Shown: positions 1 to 6,573 of the stretch, one piece after another
How positions within the stretch are numbered: the first letter of the stretch is position 1
Layout of the letters: each line of letters begins with the position of its first letter
Assembly (NCBI GenBank): GCA_023392205.1
Contig: JAEVZN010000546.1
Location: 1 to 7,246 of the forward strand
Source of the DNA: Pseudomonadota bacterium
Lineage (GTDB): Bacteria; Pseudomonadota; Alphaproteobacteria; Rhizobiales; Xanthobacteraceae
DNA: 7,246 nucleotides
Direction of reading: 5' to 3'
The notes under the pieces: generated by a model
Seen by the model: only the letters and a program-made list of their open reading frames with translations
Database searches by the model: none
What the model was told of the DNA's origin: nothing
Program-made: the position numbers and the translations under genes

Positions 1-273
1 GATCAGACCCTCGCCTGCGTCGATTTCCGACACCTGACGAAACTGCAGCGCGTAGCCTTCGCAATGGCTGCCGGAGAAATCGTAGAGGATACGCCCGCGC
101 ACGGATTCGATGGGCCGGTTGCCGCGCGAAGATGCCAATTTCAGGTCATAGACCGCACGGTGCGGCACAAACTCCACTATTTCGGGGCGGGAGGCGGGCG
201 CGGCCGAAAGGGCGGTGACGGACAGTGCCAACAGAAGTGCCGTTCCGGTCCAGCAGGCAGGCGCGCGCGACAT
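1..273 (-). CDS. eipB: EipB/DUF1849-family periplasmic cell-envelope protein, N-terminal part
   Basis: Partial gene that runs off the left edge, leaving the first 91 codons. Seen: residues 1-27 form a signal peptide, with Arg3, a hydrophobic core LLLALSVTAL and small residues (LSAAPA) near a likely cleavage site. The mature start reads FVPHRAVYDLKL, then RGRILYDFSG, CEGY and LQFRQVSEID, which I recognise as the N-terminus of the DUF1849 family. Known of the family: EipB in Brucella is a periplasmic beta-rich protein needed for envelope integrity, with a conserved disulfide. Cys71 in CEGY is the likely N-terminal partner, and its mate would lie outside the window. Start choice: the ATG at 273 has GAAAGGG six nt upstream, while an in-frame ATG at 279 directly abuts that motif and is less likely. 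The gene is divergent from the ridA-like gene. Confidence 0.85.
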   Translation of the reverse strand, partial: MSRAPACWTGTALLLALSVTALSAAPASRPEIVEFVPHRAVYDLKLASSRGNRPIESVRGRILYDFSGSHCEGYALQFRQVSEIDAGEGLI

Positions 274-534
274 CGTCATCCCTTTCAAGGCTCAAGCATT
301 CATTCAGATAGACGCGGGTCCACCTCTGCGCAACGGCCCGGCAATATCGCCGAACCCGGCGTCTGGCGCATCGGCGGGAGAGAATCCGTCCAATTTGAGG
401 CGACCGGGGTTCTGAATGCCGGCAAGGCGCATATGCCAGAGACACATGACGCAATCGGATTTCTCTGCTTGTGGGACGATAGCCGATCCTTCAAGACACG
501 ACCCAGCTTCATTCGGCGACAGGAGACGTGAGCC

Positions 535-1002
535 ATGGCGGGGGCGATCGAGAAAAAATTGAACGATCTGGGGATCGAATTGCCGACGGCTGCGGCGCCC
601 ATGGCCAATTATGTCGGCTTCGTGCGCACCGGCAATTTGCTCGTGGTGTCGGGCCAGCTTTGCTTCGATGCGGAGGGTCATCTGGTCGCCAAGGGCAAGC
701 TTGGTGCCGATGTGAGCGTGGAGGACGGCCAGAAGGCCGCCCGCGCCTGTGCGATCAACCTGATGGCCCAGATCAAGGGCGCGCTCGGCGACCTCGACAA
801 GGTGGTGCGGGTGGTCCGGCTGGGCGGCTTTATCAACGCGATTCCGACCTTTCTCGACGGCCCCAAGGTCATGAACGGTGCCTCCGACCTGATGGTGACC
901 GCCTTTGCCGAACGCGGCCGGCACGCCCGCACCACCGTCGGCGTGACCGTGCTGCCGATGGACTCGGCCGTCGAGGTCGAAGGCATGTTCGAAGTCTCCT
1001 GA
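535..1002 (+). CDS. RidA family protein (YjgF/YER057c/UK114 superfamily)
   Basis: A 155-residue RidA-superfamily protein. Seen: YVGFVRTGNLLVVSGQLCFD (residues 26-45) is the typical first strand pair with the SGQ turn. The AINLMAQIKGALGDLDKVVRVVRLGGFI segment is the family's helix-strand core, and HARTTVGVTVLP near residues 130-141 carries Arg132, which aligns with the arginine that binds the substrate carboxylate in active RidA. Known: RidA proteins form trimers and hydrolyse reactive enamine/imine intermediates made by PLP enzymes. This longer form, with a 25-residue N-terminal lead, belongs to a less studied branch, so deaminase activity is an inference and I give no ridA symbol. The ATG at 535 has AGGAG at 521-525, nine nt upstream. 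It is the first gene of a likely four-gene operon and is probably cytoplasmic. Confidence 0.92.
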   Translation: MAGAIEKKLNDLGIELPTAAAPMANYVGFVRTGNLLVVSGQLCFDAEGHLVAKGKLGADVSVEDGQKAARACAINLMAQIKGALGDLDKVVRVVRLGGFINAIPTFLDGPKVMNGASDLMVTAFAERGRHARTTVGVTVLPMDSAVEVEGMFEVS

Positions 1003-1012
1003 CAGTCAAGCC

Positions 1013-1741
1013 ATGCCCGGACTGGACTGGCTGACAGCGCGTCCGATCGCGCATCGCGGCCTGCACGACGCAGCGGCGGGAGTGATTGAGAACACGCCGT
1101 CAGCTTTCGCTGCGGCCATGTCCGGCAATTACGGCATCGAATGCGATCTGCAACTTGCCGCAGACGGCGAGGCGATGGTCTTTCACGACCACCTCCTCGA
1201 CCGCCTGACAGAGGCAAGCGGGCCCTTGCGGGCGCGCACGGCGCCCGAGCTTCGGGACATCGGCTTCAAGGCGACAACCGACCGGATGCAGACCTTGCGG
1301 GAATTATGCGAGCAGGTCGGCGGCCGGGTCGCACTCGTGTTGGAACTCAAGAGCCGGAACGATGGCGATACGCGACTCGCAGAGCGGGTCAGCGCGATCC
1401 TGCAGGATTATGCCGGGCCGGTGGCGGCCATGTCCTTCGATCCGTGTCTGGTTCAGGCATTGCGGGTCCATGCGCCCGGCCTCCCGCGCGGTCTGGTGGC
1501 GGAGAGGATCCCCGGCGATGCGCTGAAGGGGGCAAGCCGCATGGCCTATGCACGCGCGGCCATTGCCTCCCGCCCGCATTTCCTGGCCTGGTCGGTGCAG
1601 GATCTGCCAATGGCGGTTCCCCTCGGGGGCCGCTTCCTGCTCGGGCTGCCGCTTCTTACCTGGACGGTGCGGACAGAGGCCGAACGCAAGCGCGCCAGAC
1701 GATATGCAAATCAAATGATTTTTGAGGGATTCCGGCCATAA
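1013..1741 (+). CDS. glycerophosphodiester phosphodiesterase (GDPD family, cytoplasmic)
   Basis: A 242-residue single-domain TIM-barrel phosphodiesterase. Seen: IAHRG at 12-16 with catalytic-type His14-Arg15, then ENTPSAF with Glu26, IECDLQ at 42-47 with Glu43 and Asp45 as divalent metal ligands, VFHD with the second catalytic His58, LELKS at 110-114 with Glu111 and Lys113, and LTWTV at 215-219 near the end of the barrel. All motifs appear in family order and the length is normal. Known: GDPD enzymes split glycerophosphodiesters from phospholipid turnover into sn-glycerol 3-phosphate and an alcohol. There is no signal peptide, so it should act in the cytoplasm, as UgpQ does. It starts ten nt after the RidA stop without a clear Shine-Dalgarno sequence, which suggests translation coupled to the upstream gene. 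The true substrate cannot be read from the sequence. Confidence 0.93.
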   Translation: MPGLDWLTARPIAHRGLHDAAAGVIENTPSAFAAAMSGNYGIECDLQLAADGEAMVFHDHLLDRLTEASGPLRARTAPELRDIGFKATTDRMQTLRELCEQVGGRVALVLELKSRNDGDTRLAERVSAILQDYAGPVAAMSFDPCLVQALRVHAPGLPRGLVAERIPGDALKGASRMAYARAAIASRPHFLAWSVQDLPMAVPLGGRFLLGLPLLTWTVRTEAERKRARRYANQMIFEGFRP

Positions 1742-1764
1742 AATCGGGCTAAGACTCTCGCGAA

Positions 1765-3081
1765 ATGTCGCCTTCATCAGACCGCTCCGCCGAACCCGAC
1801 ACCGACGCCCTGCCCCCGCTGCAGGTGCGCGTGCTCTCCAGCATAGACCAGGCTGACCCCGCAGCCTGGGATGCCTGCGCGAGCGCGGAGACGCGCCGCC
1901 ATGTTCGGGCGTCACTTGAAGTTGTGCAGGAGGGATGTGAGCCGGCTGTCGCAGCGCCTGAGCAACCTGTCTGCAACCCCTTCTTGTCGCATGCCTTCCT
2001 TTCGGCGCTAGAGCGGTCGCAATCGGCGGTGCCGCGCACCGGCTGGGCACCGCAACATCTGCTCATCGAAACATCGGATGGAGACATCCTCGGTGCCGCG
2101 CCCTGCTATCTCAAATCGCATTCGCGCGGCGAGTATGTCTTCGACGCGGGCTGGGCCGATGCCTATGAGCGGGCCGGAGGCGCCTATTACCCGAAGTTGC
2201 AGGTATCGGTGCCGTTCACACCGGCGACCGGACCGCGGCTGATGGTCCGGGATGGCGATACGGACGGGCGCACGCGCGAAATGCTGGCCGCAGGTCTCGC
2301 GGCTTTGTGCAGCAAGCGCGATGCCTCATCGGTGCATGTCACTTTCCTTCCGGAGCGCGACTGGGAGTTTCTGGGCGAGAAGGGCTTTCTGAAGCGCAAG
2401 GATCAGCAATTCCACTGGCACAATCACGGCTACAATTCGTTCGAGGATTTCCTCGGCGCTTTGGCCTCGCGCAAGCGCAAGGTCATCCGCCGCGAGCGCC
2501 GCGACGCAGCCGAGTCCGGCATCACCATCCATCATTTGACCGGACGCGATCTGACCGAGGCGGTCTGGGACGATTATTTCGCCTTCTATATCGATACCGG
2601 CTCGCGCAAATGGGGCCGCCCCTATCTCACCCGCGCCTTCTTCTCGATGATCGGCGAGAGCATGCCCGACCAGGTGCTGCTGGTGATGGCCAGACGCGCC
2701 GGGCGCTATATCGCCGGAGCGCTGAATTTCATCGGACCGGGCGCGCTCTATGGCCGCCATTGGGGCGCCATCGAGCATCATCCGTTCCTGCATTTCGAGC
2801 TTTGCTATTACCAGGCCATCGACTTTGCCATCGCCCACAAGCTGAAGGTCGTTGAGGCCGGCGCGCAGGGCGAACACAAACTGGCACGCGGCTATGTGCC
2901 GGTGACCACGCATTCGTCGCATTATATCGCCGACCCCGGATTGCGCCGTGCTATTGCCGATTATCTCAGGCGCGAACGCGCCTATGTGGACGCCGCGGGG
3001 CGCGAACTCGAGACCATGACACCTTTTCGCAGGAGCGATCCGATGGACCGCGATGCGATGAAGAATGACGCGATGGAGTGA
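1765..3081 (+). CDS. FemAB/GNAT-like acyltransferase family protein (DUF482, PF04339)
   Basis: A 438-residue protein recognised from NPFLSHAFLSALE (71-83), the ILGAAPCYLKSHSRGEYVFD stretch (108-127), the YYPKLQVSVPFTPATGPRL block (141-159), SRKRKVIRRERR (235-246) and EAGAQGEHK (364-372). These are hallmark blocks of the DUF482 family, often labelled peptidoglycan biosynthesis/recognition or GNAT N-acetyltransferase. Known: its fold resembles FemAB transferases with paired GNAT domains, but its substrate is not established. No signal peptide or membrane segment is seen. Odd points: residues 39-70, between WDAC and NPFLSH, form a poorly conserved insertion, and the C-terminal tail (DPMDRDAMKNDAME) is Met/Asp-rich and repetitive. 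The ATG at 1765 lies 23 nt after the GDPD stop and has only a weak ribosome binding site. A start inside the variable N-terminus cannot be excluded. Confidence 0.88.
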   Translation: MSPSSDRSAEPDTDALPPLQVRVLSSIDQADPAAWDACASAETRRHVRASLEVVQEGCEPAVAAPEQPVCNPFLSHAFLSALERSQSAVPRTGWAPQHLLIETSDGDILGAAPCYLKSHSRGEYVFDAGWADAYERAGGAYYPKLQVSVPFTPATGPRLMVRDGDTDGRTREMLAAGLAALCSKRDASSVHVTFLPERDWEFLGEKGFLKRKDQQFHWHNHGYNSFEDFLGALASRKRKVIRRERRDAAESGITIHHLTGRDLTEAVWDDYFAFYIDTGSRKWGRPYLTRAFFSMIGESMPDQVLLVMARRAGRYIAGALNFIGPGALYGRHWGAIEHHPFLHFELCYYQAIDFAIAHKLKVVEAGAQGEHKLARGYVPVTTHSSHYIADPGLRRAIADYLRRERAYVDAAGRELETMTPFRRSDPMDRDAMKNDAME

Positions 3082-3085
3082 TGCG

Positions 3086-3514
3086 ATGCCGGCTTACGAT
3101 CCCAACAACATCTTCGCAAAGATCATTCGCGGCGAATTGCCCTGCTACAAGGTCTATGAGGACGACAAGGCGCTGGCCTTTCTCGACATCATGCCGCGTG
3201 CGCCCGGCCATACGCTGGTGATCCCGAAAAGCGCGGCGCGCAATATTCTGGACATTGCGCCGGACGATCTGGCCCATGTCGCAAGGATAGCCCAGCGCGT
3301 GGCGCAGGCTGCGCTCACGGTGTTCGATGCGGACGGGATCACCGTGCAGCAATTCAACGAAAGCGCCGGCGGACAGGTGGTCTTTCACCTGCACGTGCAT
3401 GTGATCCCGCGCCACGAAGGCGTCACCATGAAGCCTGCCGCCAGCGAGAAAGAGAAGCCGGATATTCTCGCCGAGCAGGCGCGCAAATTATCTACAGCGC
3501 TGGCGACGGCCTAG
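3086..3514 (+). CDS. HIT family protein (histidine triad nucleotide hydrolase)
   Basis: A 142-residue HIT protein. Seen: NNIFAKIIRGELPCYKVYEDD at the N-terminus, FLDIMPRAPGHTLVIPK (33-48) and the triad HLHVHVIPRH with His101, His103 and His105; the middle one is the expected nucleophile. Asn91 and the GGQVVFH lead-in complete the active-site segment. Known: HINT-type enzymes hydrolyse nucleoside phosphoramidates or related nucleotides, and the physiological substrate is usually unknown. Start choice: the ATG at 3086 follows GGAG at 3075-3078 by seven nt and gives the family's usual N-terminus. An in-frame ATG at 3065 would add MTRWSDA and overlap the upstream gene, and is less likely. The ribosome binding site lies inside the last codons of the upstream gene and the gap is four nt, so coupling is likely. 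Its stop codon overlaps that of azlD on the opposite strand. Confidence 0.93.
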   Translation: MPAYDPNNIFAKIIRGELPCYKVYEDDKALAFLDIMPRAPGHTLVIPKSAARNILDIAPDDLAHVARIAQRVAQAALTVFDADGITVQQFNESAGGQVVFHLHVHVIPRHEGVTMKPAASEKEKPDILAEQARKLSTALATA

Positions 3515-3870
3515 TTCAGATTCAGGCCCCTGAACGCGAACGCGCCTGCGATCAGCACCACCTCCCCGGTTACGACCCCGGCAAAGACCGAGCGGCGGAA
3601 CACCAGAAAGCCCAGAAAGCCCGCTGCCACCGCGCCGAGCCGCACCGCCAGCGGCACTTCCGCCAGCGCACCTGGCGCAAAGATCGTGATCTTGGCGATC
3701 ACCGCGGCGAGCACCGCAGTTGCGACCGCGCGCACCCAGAGCAGGATTTCCGAACCCTCGTCCAGCCTGCGCGCGACCAGAAACCCCAACGCGCGCCAGA
3801 CCTCGTTCGGCAGGAAGCCGACCAGGATCAGCACCAGATAGGGCCACAAAGCCGAGGTGGTCAGGCTCAC
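3511..3870 (-). CDS. azlD: AzlD family protein, small subunit of branched-chain amino acid exporter
   Basis: A small hydrophobic membrane protein of about 119 residues. Seen: WPYLVLILVGFLPNEVWRALG is the AzlD signature, followed by three or four further hydrophobic segments (VATAVLAAVIA, LGAVAAGFLGFLVF, VVTGEVVLIAGAFAF) separated by charged loops. Known: AzlD (like E. coli YgaH) pairs with AzlC (like YgaZ) in the inner membrane to export branched-chain amino acids or related substrates. The start is ambiguous. GTG at 3870 overlaps the azlC stop as GTGA and has GGAGGG seven nt upstream, whereas ATG at 3876, two codons earlier, lies one nt from GGAGGG. I prefer the GTG. The stop TAG shares a CTAG with the stop of the convergent HIT gene. 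Confidence 0.9.
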   Translation of the reverse strand: MSLTTSALWPYLVLILVGFLPNEVWRALGFLVARRLDEGSEILLWVRAVATAVLAAVIAKITIFAPGALAEVPLAVRLGAVAAGFLGFLVFRRSVFAGVVTGEVVLIAGAFAFRGLNLN

Positions 3871-4601
3871 CGCCATGCCCTCCGGACCCGGTGCGCGAGA
3901 TAGGCGAGCGTGCCGCCTGCAATGCCGGCCCACATCACATCGAGTTCGACGGCCATGTAGGCGAGCGCCGGGCCGAGCACGAGGCCGAAGACCAAGGCGA
4001 GCCGGTCGATTATCATGGTGGCATTGCGCGCGATCGACACTAGAAACGACATCGGCGTCAGGAACAGCAGCGCGGCCGTGAACAAACTCGGCAATTGCGC
4101 CGCCAGATAATAGCCGGCGATGGTGGCGGAGACCGCCGAGAGCATGTAGCCGGACGCGATCCCGTTGACGAAGGGAATACGCCGCTCCACCGGCATTTGC
4201 GGCGCCAGCCGCATCGATTCCACCCACATACTGACGGCGGTGAAATGCGCCGGCAGCACCAGTTCGTAGGTCTTCGTATTCGGCCCGCGCAGCAGCGGCA
4301 TCAGCGCCACCACCATCGGCAACAGGCGCACGCCGCTCAAACCCACTGCAATCGCGACCTCAATCAGTTGCGCGCCGCCGCCAAGCGTCGAGATCAGGAT
4401 CACCTGCGCCGGCCCCGCCCAGACCAGCAATGTCGAGGCCGTCACCCAGAGCAGTGAGAAATTGAAATCGTAGGCAAGCGCGCCGACGCCGATATAAGTG
4501 CCGAACAGCACATAAGCGAAAACGGACAGCCAGGCGGAGCGGAAACCGCCCAGAAAGGCCGCAAGCGTGCTGTCGAAGTTCAGGCGATAGGCATCCGGCA
4601 T
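3867..4601 (-). CDS. azlC: AzlC family permease, large subunit of branched-chain amino acid exporter
   Basis: A 244-residue polytopic inner-membrane protein. Seen: a hydrophobic segment with FGTYIGVGALAYDF (33-46), WVTASTLLVWAGPAQVIL (52-69) with the GPAQ element, LSGVRLLPMVVALMPLLR (88-105), TYELVLPAHFTA (111-122) with a PAHF turn, and later hydrophobic stretches at about 150-165, 172-190, 201-219 and 223-236. This is the LIV-E/AzlC pattern and the length is typical. Known: AzlC with AzlD exports branched-chain amino acids, which relieves toxic build-up. The ATG at 4601 gives the family's usual N-terminus. A GTG at 4658 would add 19 residues of atypical sequence and is rejected. No strong ribosome binding site is visible. 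It overlaps azlD by four nt, so the two are co-translated. The promoter should lie in 4602-4850 but was not found. Confidence 0.92.
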   Translation of the reverse strand: MPDAYRLNFDSTLAAFLGGFRSAWLSVFAYVLFGTYIGVGALAYDFNFSLLWVTASTLLVWAGPAQVILISTLGGGAQLIEVAIAVGLSGVRLLPMVVALMPLLRGPNTKTYELVLPAHFTAVSMWVESMRLAPQMPVERRIPFVNGIASGYMLSAVSATIAGYYLAAQLPSLFTAALLFLTPMSFLVSIARNATMIIDRLALVFGLVLGPALAYMAVELDVMWAGIAGGTLAYLAHRVRRAWR

Positions 4602-4830
4602 GGCTGCACCATGATTTGGAATCGCCCTATTCACAACGGCTTGCCGGTCATGGCGCACATGCAGCCGCAGTCGCGCTTCACGTGAACATAATCCTAGCGC
4701 GGTGAAGGGCTACCAGTAGAAATGGCGATCCTCGGCCGCGAGCGTGGGTGCGAACATCATGCTTGGCCCGATCCTCGGACATTTGCTCTTCTCTTTGTCT
4801 GAGGTGCCGGGCGAATTGTGCCGCTGCGGG

Positions 4831-4860
4831 GTGACAGCCCTGAAAAATATGTTATGTTAT
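4831..4860 (+). promoter_or_regulatory. probable sigma70-type promoter overlapped by the Zur-type palindrome
   Basis: GTGACA at 4831-4836 matches the -35 consensus at five of six positions. Acceptable -10 hexamers follow at TATGTT (4853-4858, spacing 16) or TGTTAT (4855-4860, spacing 18), each with four matches to TATAAT. The -10 therefore lies inside the palindrome, the usual arrangement for repression by promoter occlusion. The exact -10 is uncertain because the operator itself is AT-rich. Confidence 0.4.
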
Positions 4861-4868
4861 AACATAAC
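4851..4868 (+). promoter_or_regulatory. Zur-type operator: perfect 18-bp palindrome
   Basis: GTTATGTTATAACATAAC is a perfect palindrome in an otherwise GC-rich region. Its ATGTTATAACAT centre matches the Zur (zinc uptake regulator, Fur family) boxes known from proteobacteria. It ends 31 nt before the start of the 91-residue protein that precedes the COG0523 GTPase, and Zur control of COG0523 genes is a recurrent theme. Inference: zinc-loaded Zur represses this promoter and zinc limitation turns it on. The divergent azlC start is about 250 nt away, so control of azlCD from this site is less likely. Other Fur-family or MarR-type regulators also use palindromes, but this core favours Zur. Confidence 0.8.
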
Positions 4869-4899
4869 CGATTTAGCCGATCAGTGAGGCTTCAGACCC

Positions 4900-5175
4900 A
4901 TGACATCCCTGCGCGACACCCTGCTGGATGCTCCCGCCAATCTCGACCCCGAGGGCATGCCGGAAGGCTTCGCACAAGCCCGCGACGCCATCCGCCGCGG
5001 CATCAGGGATGCGAGCGACGCGGGCGCGACCGAGGCCACCCAGCTCGCCGTGCTGCTCTCCGAAGCCTTGCCGCGGCTCGTCGATGTCTACGGCCCGGCA
5101 CGCGCGGCCATTATCCTGTCGCGCATCGCCCACGACATCGCGTCGGGTCTCGCCCCGCATTGCAGGACGCAATAG
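4900..5175 (+). CDS. small protein of unknown function, first gene downstream of the Zur box
   Basis: I do not recognise this 91-residue protein. It reads as a real gene: the third codon positions are strongly GC-rich, the composition is balanced (Ala, Asp, Leu, Arg), and the other frames over the same bases give Arg/Pro/His-rich shadow sequence. GAGG at 4886-4889 sits ten nt before the ATG. Seen: a short polar N-terminus, then probable amphipathic helices at about 23-41, 43-60 and 66-84, with no signal peptide or membrane segment, so a soluble all-helical cytoplasmic protein is likely. His78, His87 and Cys88 near the C-terminus are potential metal ligands, but do not form a known motif. The gap to the GTPase gene is 77 nt on the same strand. 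The operator upstream implies expression under zinc limitation; any function in zinc handling is inference. Confidence 0.62.
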   Translation: MTSLRDTLLDAPANLDPEGMPEGFAQARDAIRRGIRDASDAGATEATQLAVLLSEALPRLVDVYGPARAAIILSRIAHDIASGLAPHCRTQ

Positions 5176-5252
5176 CGCGCGGGCGCTTGCAGCGCTGGCC
5201 GCGCACAGGATCGCCTCTTTCATGTCACCGCCCTCAAGACCATCGGGAAACC

Positions 5253-6452
5253 ATGCAGAAACTGCCCGTCACCGTCCTGTCCGGATTTCTCGGAGCCGGC
5301 AAGACCACATTGATGAATCACATCCTCAACAACCGGCAGGGATTGCGGGTTGCGGTCATTGTGAACGACATGAGCGAAGTGAACATCGACGCGGACCTGA
5401 TCCGCGATGGCGATGCGAACCTGTCGCGGACGAATGAGCAACTGGTCGAGATGACCAACGGGTGCATCTGCTGCACTTTGCGCGACGATCTCCTGAAGGA
5501 AGTGCGCACGCTCGCCGATGCCGGCCGCTTCGATTACCTGCTGATCGAATCGACCGGGATTTCCGAACCTTTGCCCGTCGCCGCCACTTTCGACTTCCGC
5601 AGCGAGGACGGCGAGAGCCTGTCGGATATCGCAAGGCTCGACACCATGGTCACGGTCGTCGATGCGGCAAATCTGCTGCGCGACTATTCTTCGCGCGAAT
5701 TTCTGCGCGACCGCGGCGAGTCGCTCGGAGACGACGACGAGCGCACATTGGTCGATCTCATGGTGGAGCAGATCGAATTCGCCGACGTGGTCATCCTCAA
5801 CAAGGTGAAGGATACCAAGCCAGAGCAGCTCGCCGCCGCGCGCAGTATCGTGCGCGGTCTAAATCCCGAAGCGCAGGTGATTGAGTCCGACTTCGCACGC
5901 GTTGCGCCCGAACAAATTCTCAATACCGGCCGCTTCGACTTCGAGCGCGCCCAGCAGCATCCGCTCTGGTACAAGGAACTATATGGTTTCGCCGATCACA
6001 AGCCGGAAACCGAGGAATACGGAATTTCCAGTTTCGTCTACCGCGCCCGGCGCCCCTTCGATCCGGCGCGCTTCCAGGCCTTCATCCAGTCGGACTGGCC
6101 GGGCGTGATCCGCTGCAAGGGGCATTTCTGGATCGCCACGCGGCCGGACTGGGTTGGCGAGATCAGCCAGGCTGGCGCCATCACCCGCACCGAGGGGCGC
6201 GGCTTCTGGTGGACGGCCGTGCCGGTGCAGCGCTGGCCTGCCTCCCCCGAATGGCGGGAGATGATCCGCGAACATTGGGACGATCTCTATGGCGACCGCC
6301 GACAGGAGATCGTGTTCATCGGCTCGGGTATGGACAAGCAAGCGCTGACCGCGCGGCTGGACGCGTGCCTCGCCGATGCATCCGACCCTGTGACCTTCGG
6401 CAATCCGGCCTGGGCGAAGCTGAAAGACCCGTTCCCTGAATGGAAGCGCTGA
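5253..6452 (+). CDS. COG0523 GTPase, CobW/ZigA-like putative zinc metallochaperone
   Basis: A 399-residue G3E-class GTPase. Seen: Walker A GFLGAGKT (11-18), the [12 protein letters not shown] switch segment (35-46), the metal-binding GCICC motif (70-74) characteristic of COG0523, IESTGISEP as Walker B and following switch (98-106), and LNKVKD (182-187) in the base-recognition position. The CobW C-terminal domain runs from about [14 protein letters not shown] (256) to 375 and includes [14 protein letters not shown]. No His-rich linker is present. Known: the family includes CobW, YjiA, ZigA/ZagA and nitrile hydratase activators; GTP-dependent delivery of zinc to client enzymes is established for some. 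The upstream Zur box points to a zinc role rather than cobalamin. The ATG at 5253 follows a weak GGGAAA; the in-frame extension upstream is shadow sequence. NKVKD departs from the usual NKxD. Confidence 0.93.
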   Translation: MQKLPVTVLSGFLGAGKTTLMNHILNNRQGLRVAVIVNDMSEVNIDADLIRDGDANLSRTNEQLVEMTNGCICCTLRDDLLKEVRTLADAGRFDYLLIESTGISEPLPVAATFDFRSEDGESLSDIARLDTMVTVVDAANLLRDYSSREFLRDRGESLGDDDERTLVDLMVEQIEFADVVILNKVKDTKPEQLAAARSIVRGLNPEAQVIESDFARVAPEQILNTGRFDFERAQQHPLWYKELYGFADHKPETEEYGISSFVYRARRPFDPARFQAFIQSDWPGVIRCKGHFWIATRPDWVGEISQAGAITRTEGRGFWWTAVPVQRWPASPEWREMIREHWDDLYGDRRQEIVFIGSGMDKQALTARLDACLADASDPVTFGNPAWAKLKDPFPEWKR

Positions 6453-6516
6453 CCGCGCAGCCACAGACTTTTCCGGTTCAGTCATTCTTCCGACGTGAGG
6501 CCGACACATCCTGGAA

Positions 6517-6560
6517 GCGGACTGGACTGCGCCGCGCGCGCATGCTCCGGTCCGGTCCGC
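6517..6560 (+). repeat. inverted repeat / possible 12-bp stem-loop in the leader of the GST gene
   Basis: The arms GCGGACTGGACT (6517-6528) and GGTCCGGTCCGC (6549-6560) pair along all 12 positions in RNA, with two G-U wobbles, around a 20-nt GC-rich loop. The right arm ends three nt before the AGGAG ribosome binding site of the next gene. There is no T-run after it, so it does not look like an intrinsic terminator. It may be chance structure in GC-rich DNA, or it may modulate translation of the GST gene or transcript stability after the GTPase gene. Confidence 0.35.
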
Positions 6561-6573
6561 ATCAGGAGTGAAC

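Noticed and set aside
310..340. Possible minus-strand promoter for eipB (TTGCGC, 17-nt spacer, TATCTG).
   Set aside because: Only three of six matches in each box; too weak to call despite the good spacing.
348..361. Short GC hairpin CGCCG-AACC-CGGCG in the eipB/ridA intergenic region.
   Set aside because: A five-bp stem without a T-run between divergent genes is not a terminator, and such hairpins are expected by chance at this GC content.
304..924. Long minus-strand open frame of 206 codons opposite the RidA gene.
   Set aside because: It is antisense to a clear RidA protein, resembles no family I know, and its openness follows from the GC-biased codons on the other strand.
3877..4227. Upstream extension of azlD to a 238-residue frame.
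   Set aside because: The added sequence is Arg/Gly/His-rich shadow of azlC. The AzlD signature begins right after the start at 3870/3876.
4710..4760. Tiny minus-strand frame in the azlC upstream region ending EDRHFYW before a stop.
   Set aside because: The ending looks somewhat protein-like, but only 16 codons follow the first ATG, no ribosome binding site is convincing, and no family is recognised. It may be a chance frame or a gene remnant.
4884..5252. In-frame upstream extension of the COG0523 GTPase, giving a 522-residue protein from GTG 4884.
   Set aside because: The extra 123 residues are Arg/Pro/His-rich, as expected of a shadow frame, and lie over the better-supported 91-residue gene. 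The Walker A motif sits at the usual distance from the ATG at 5253.
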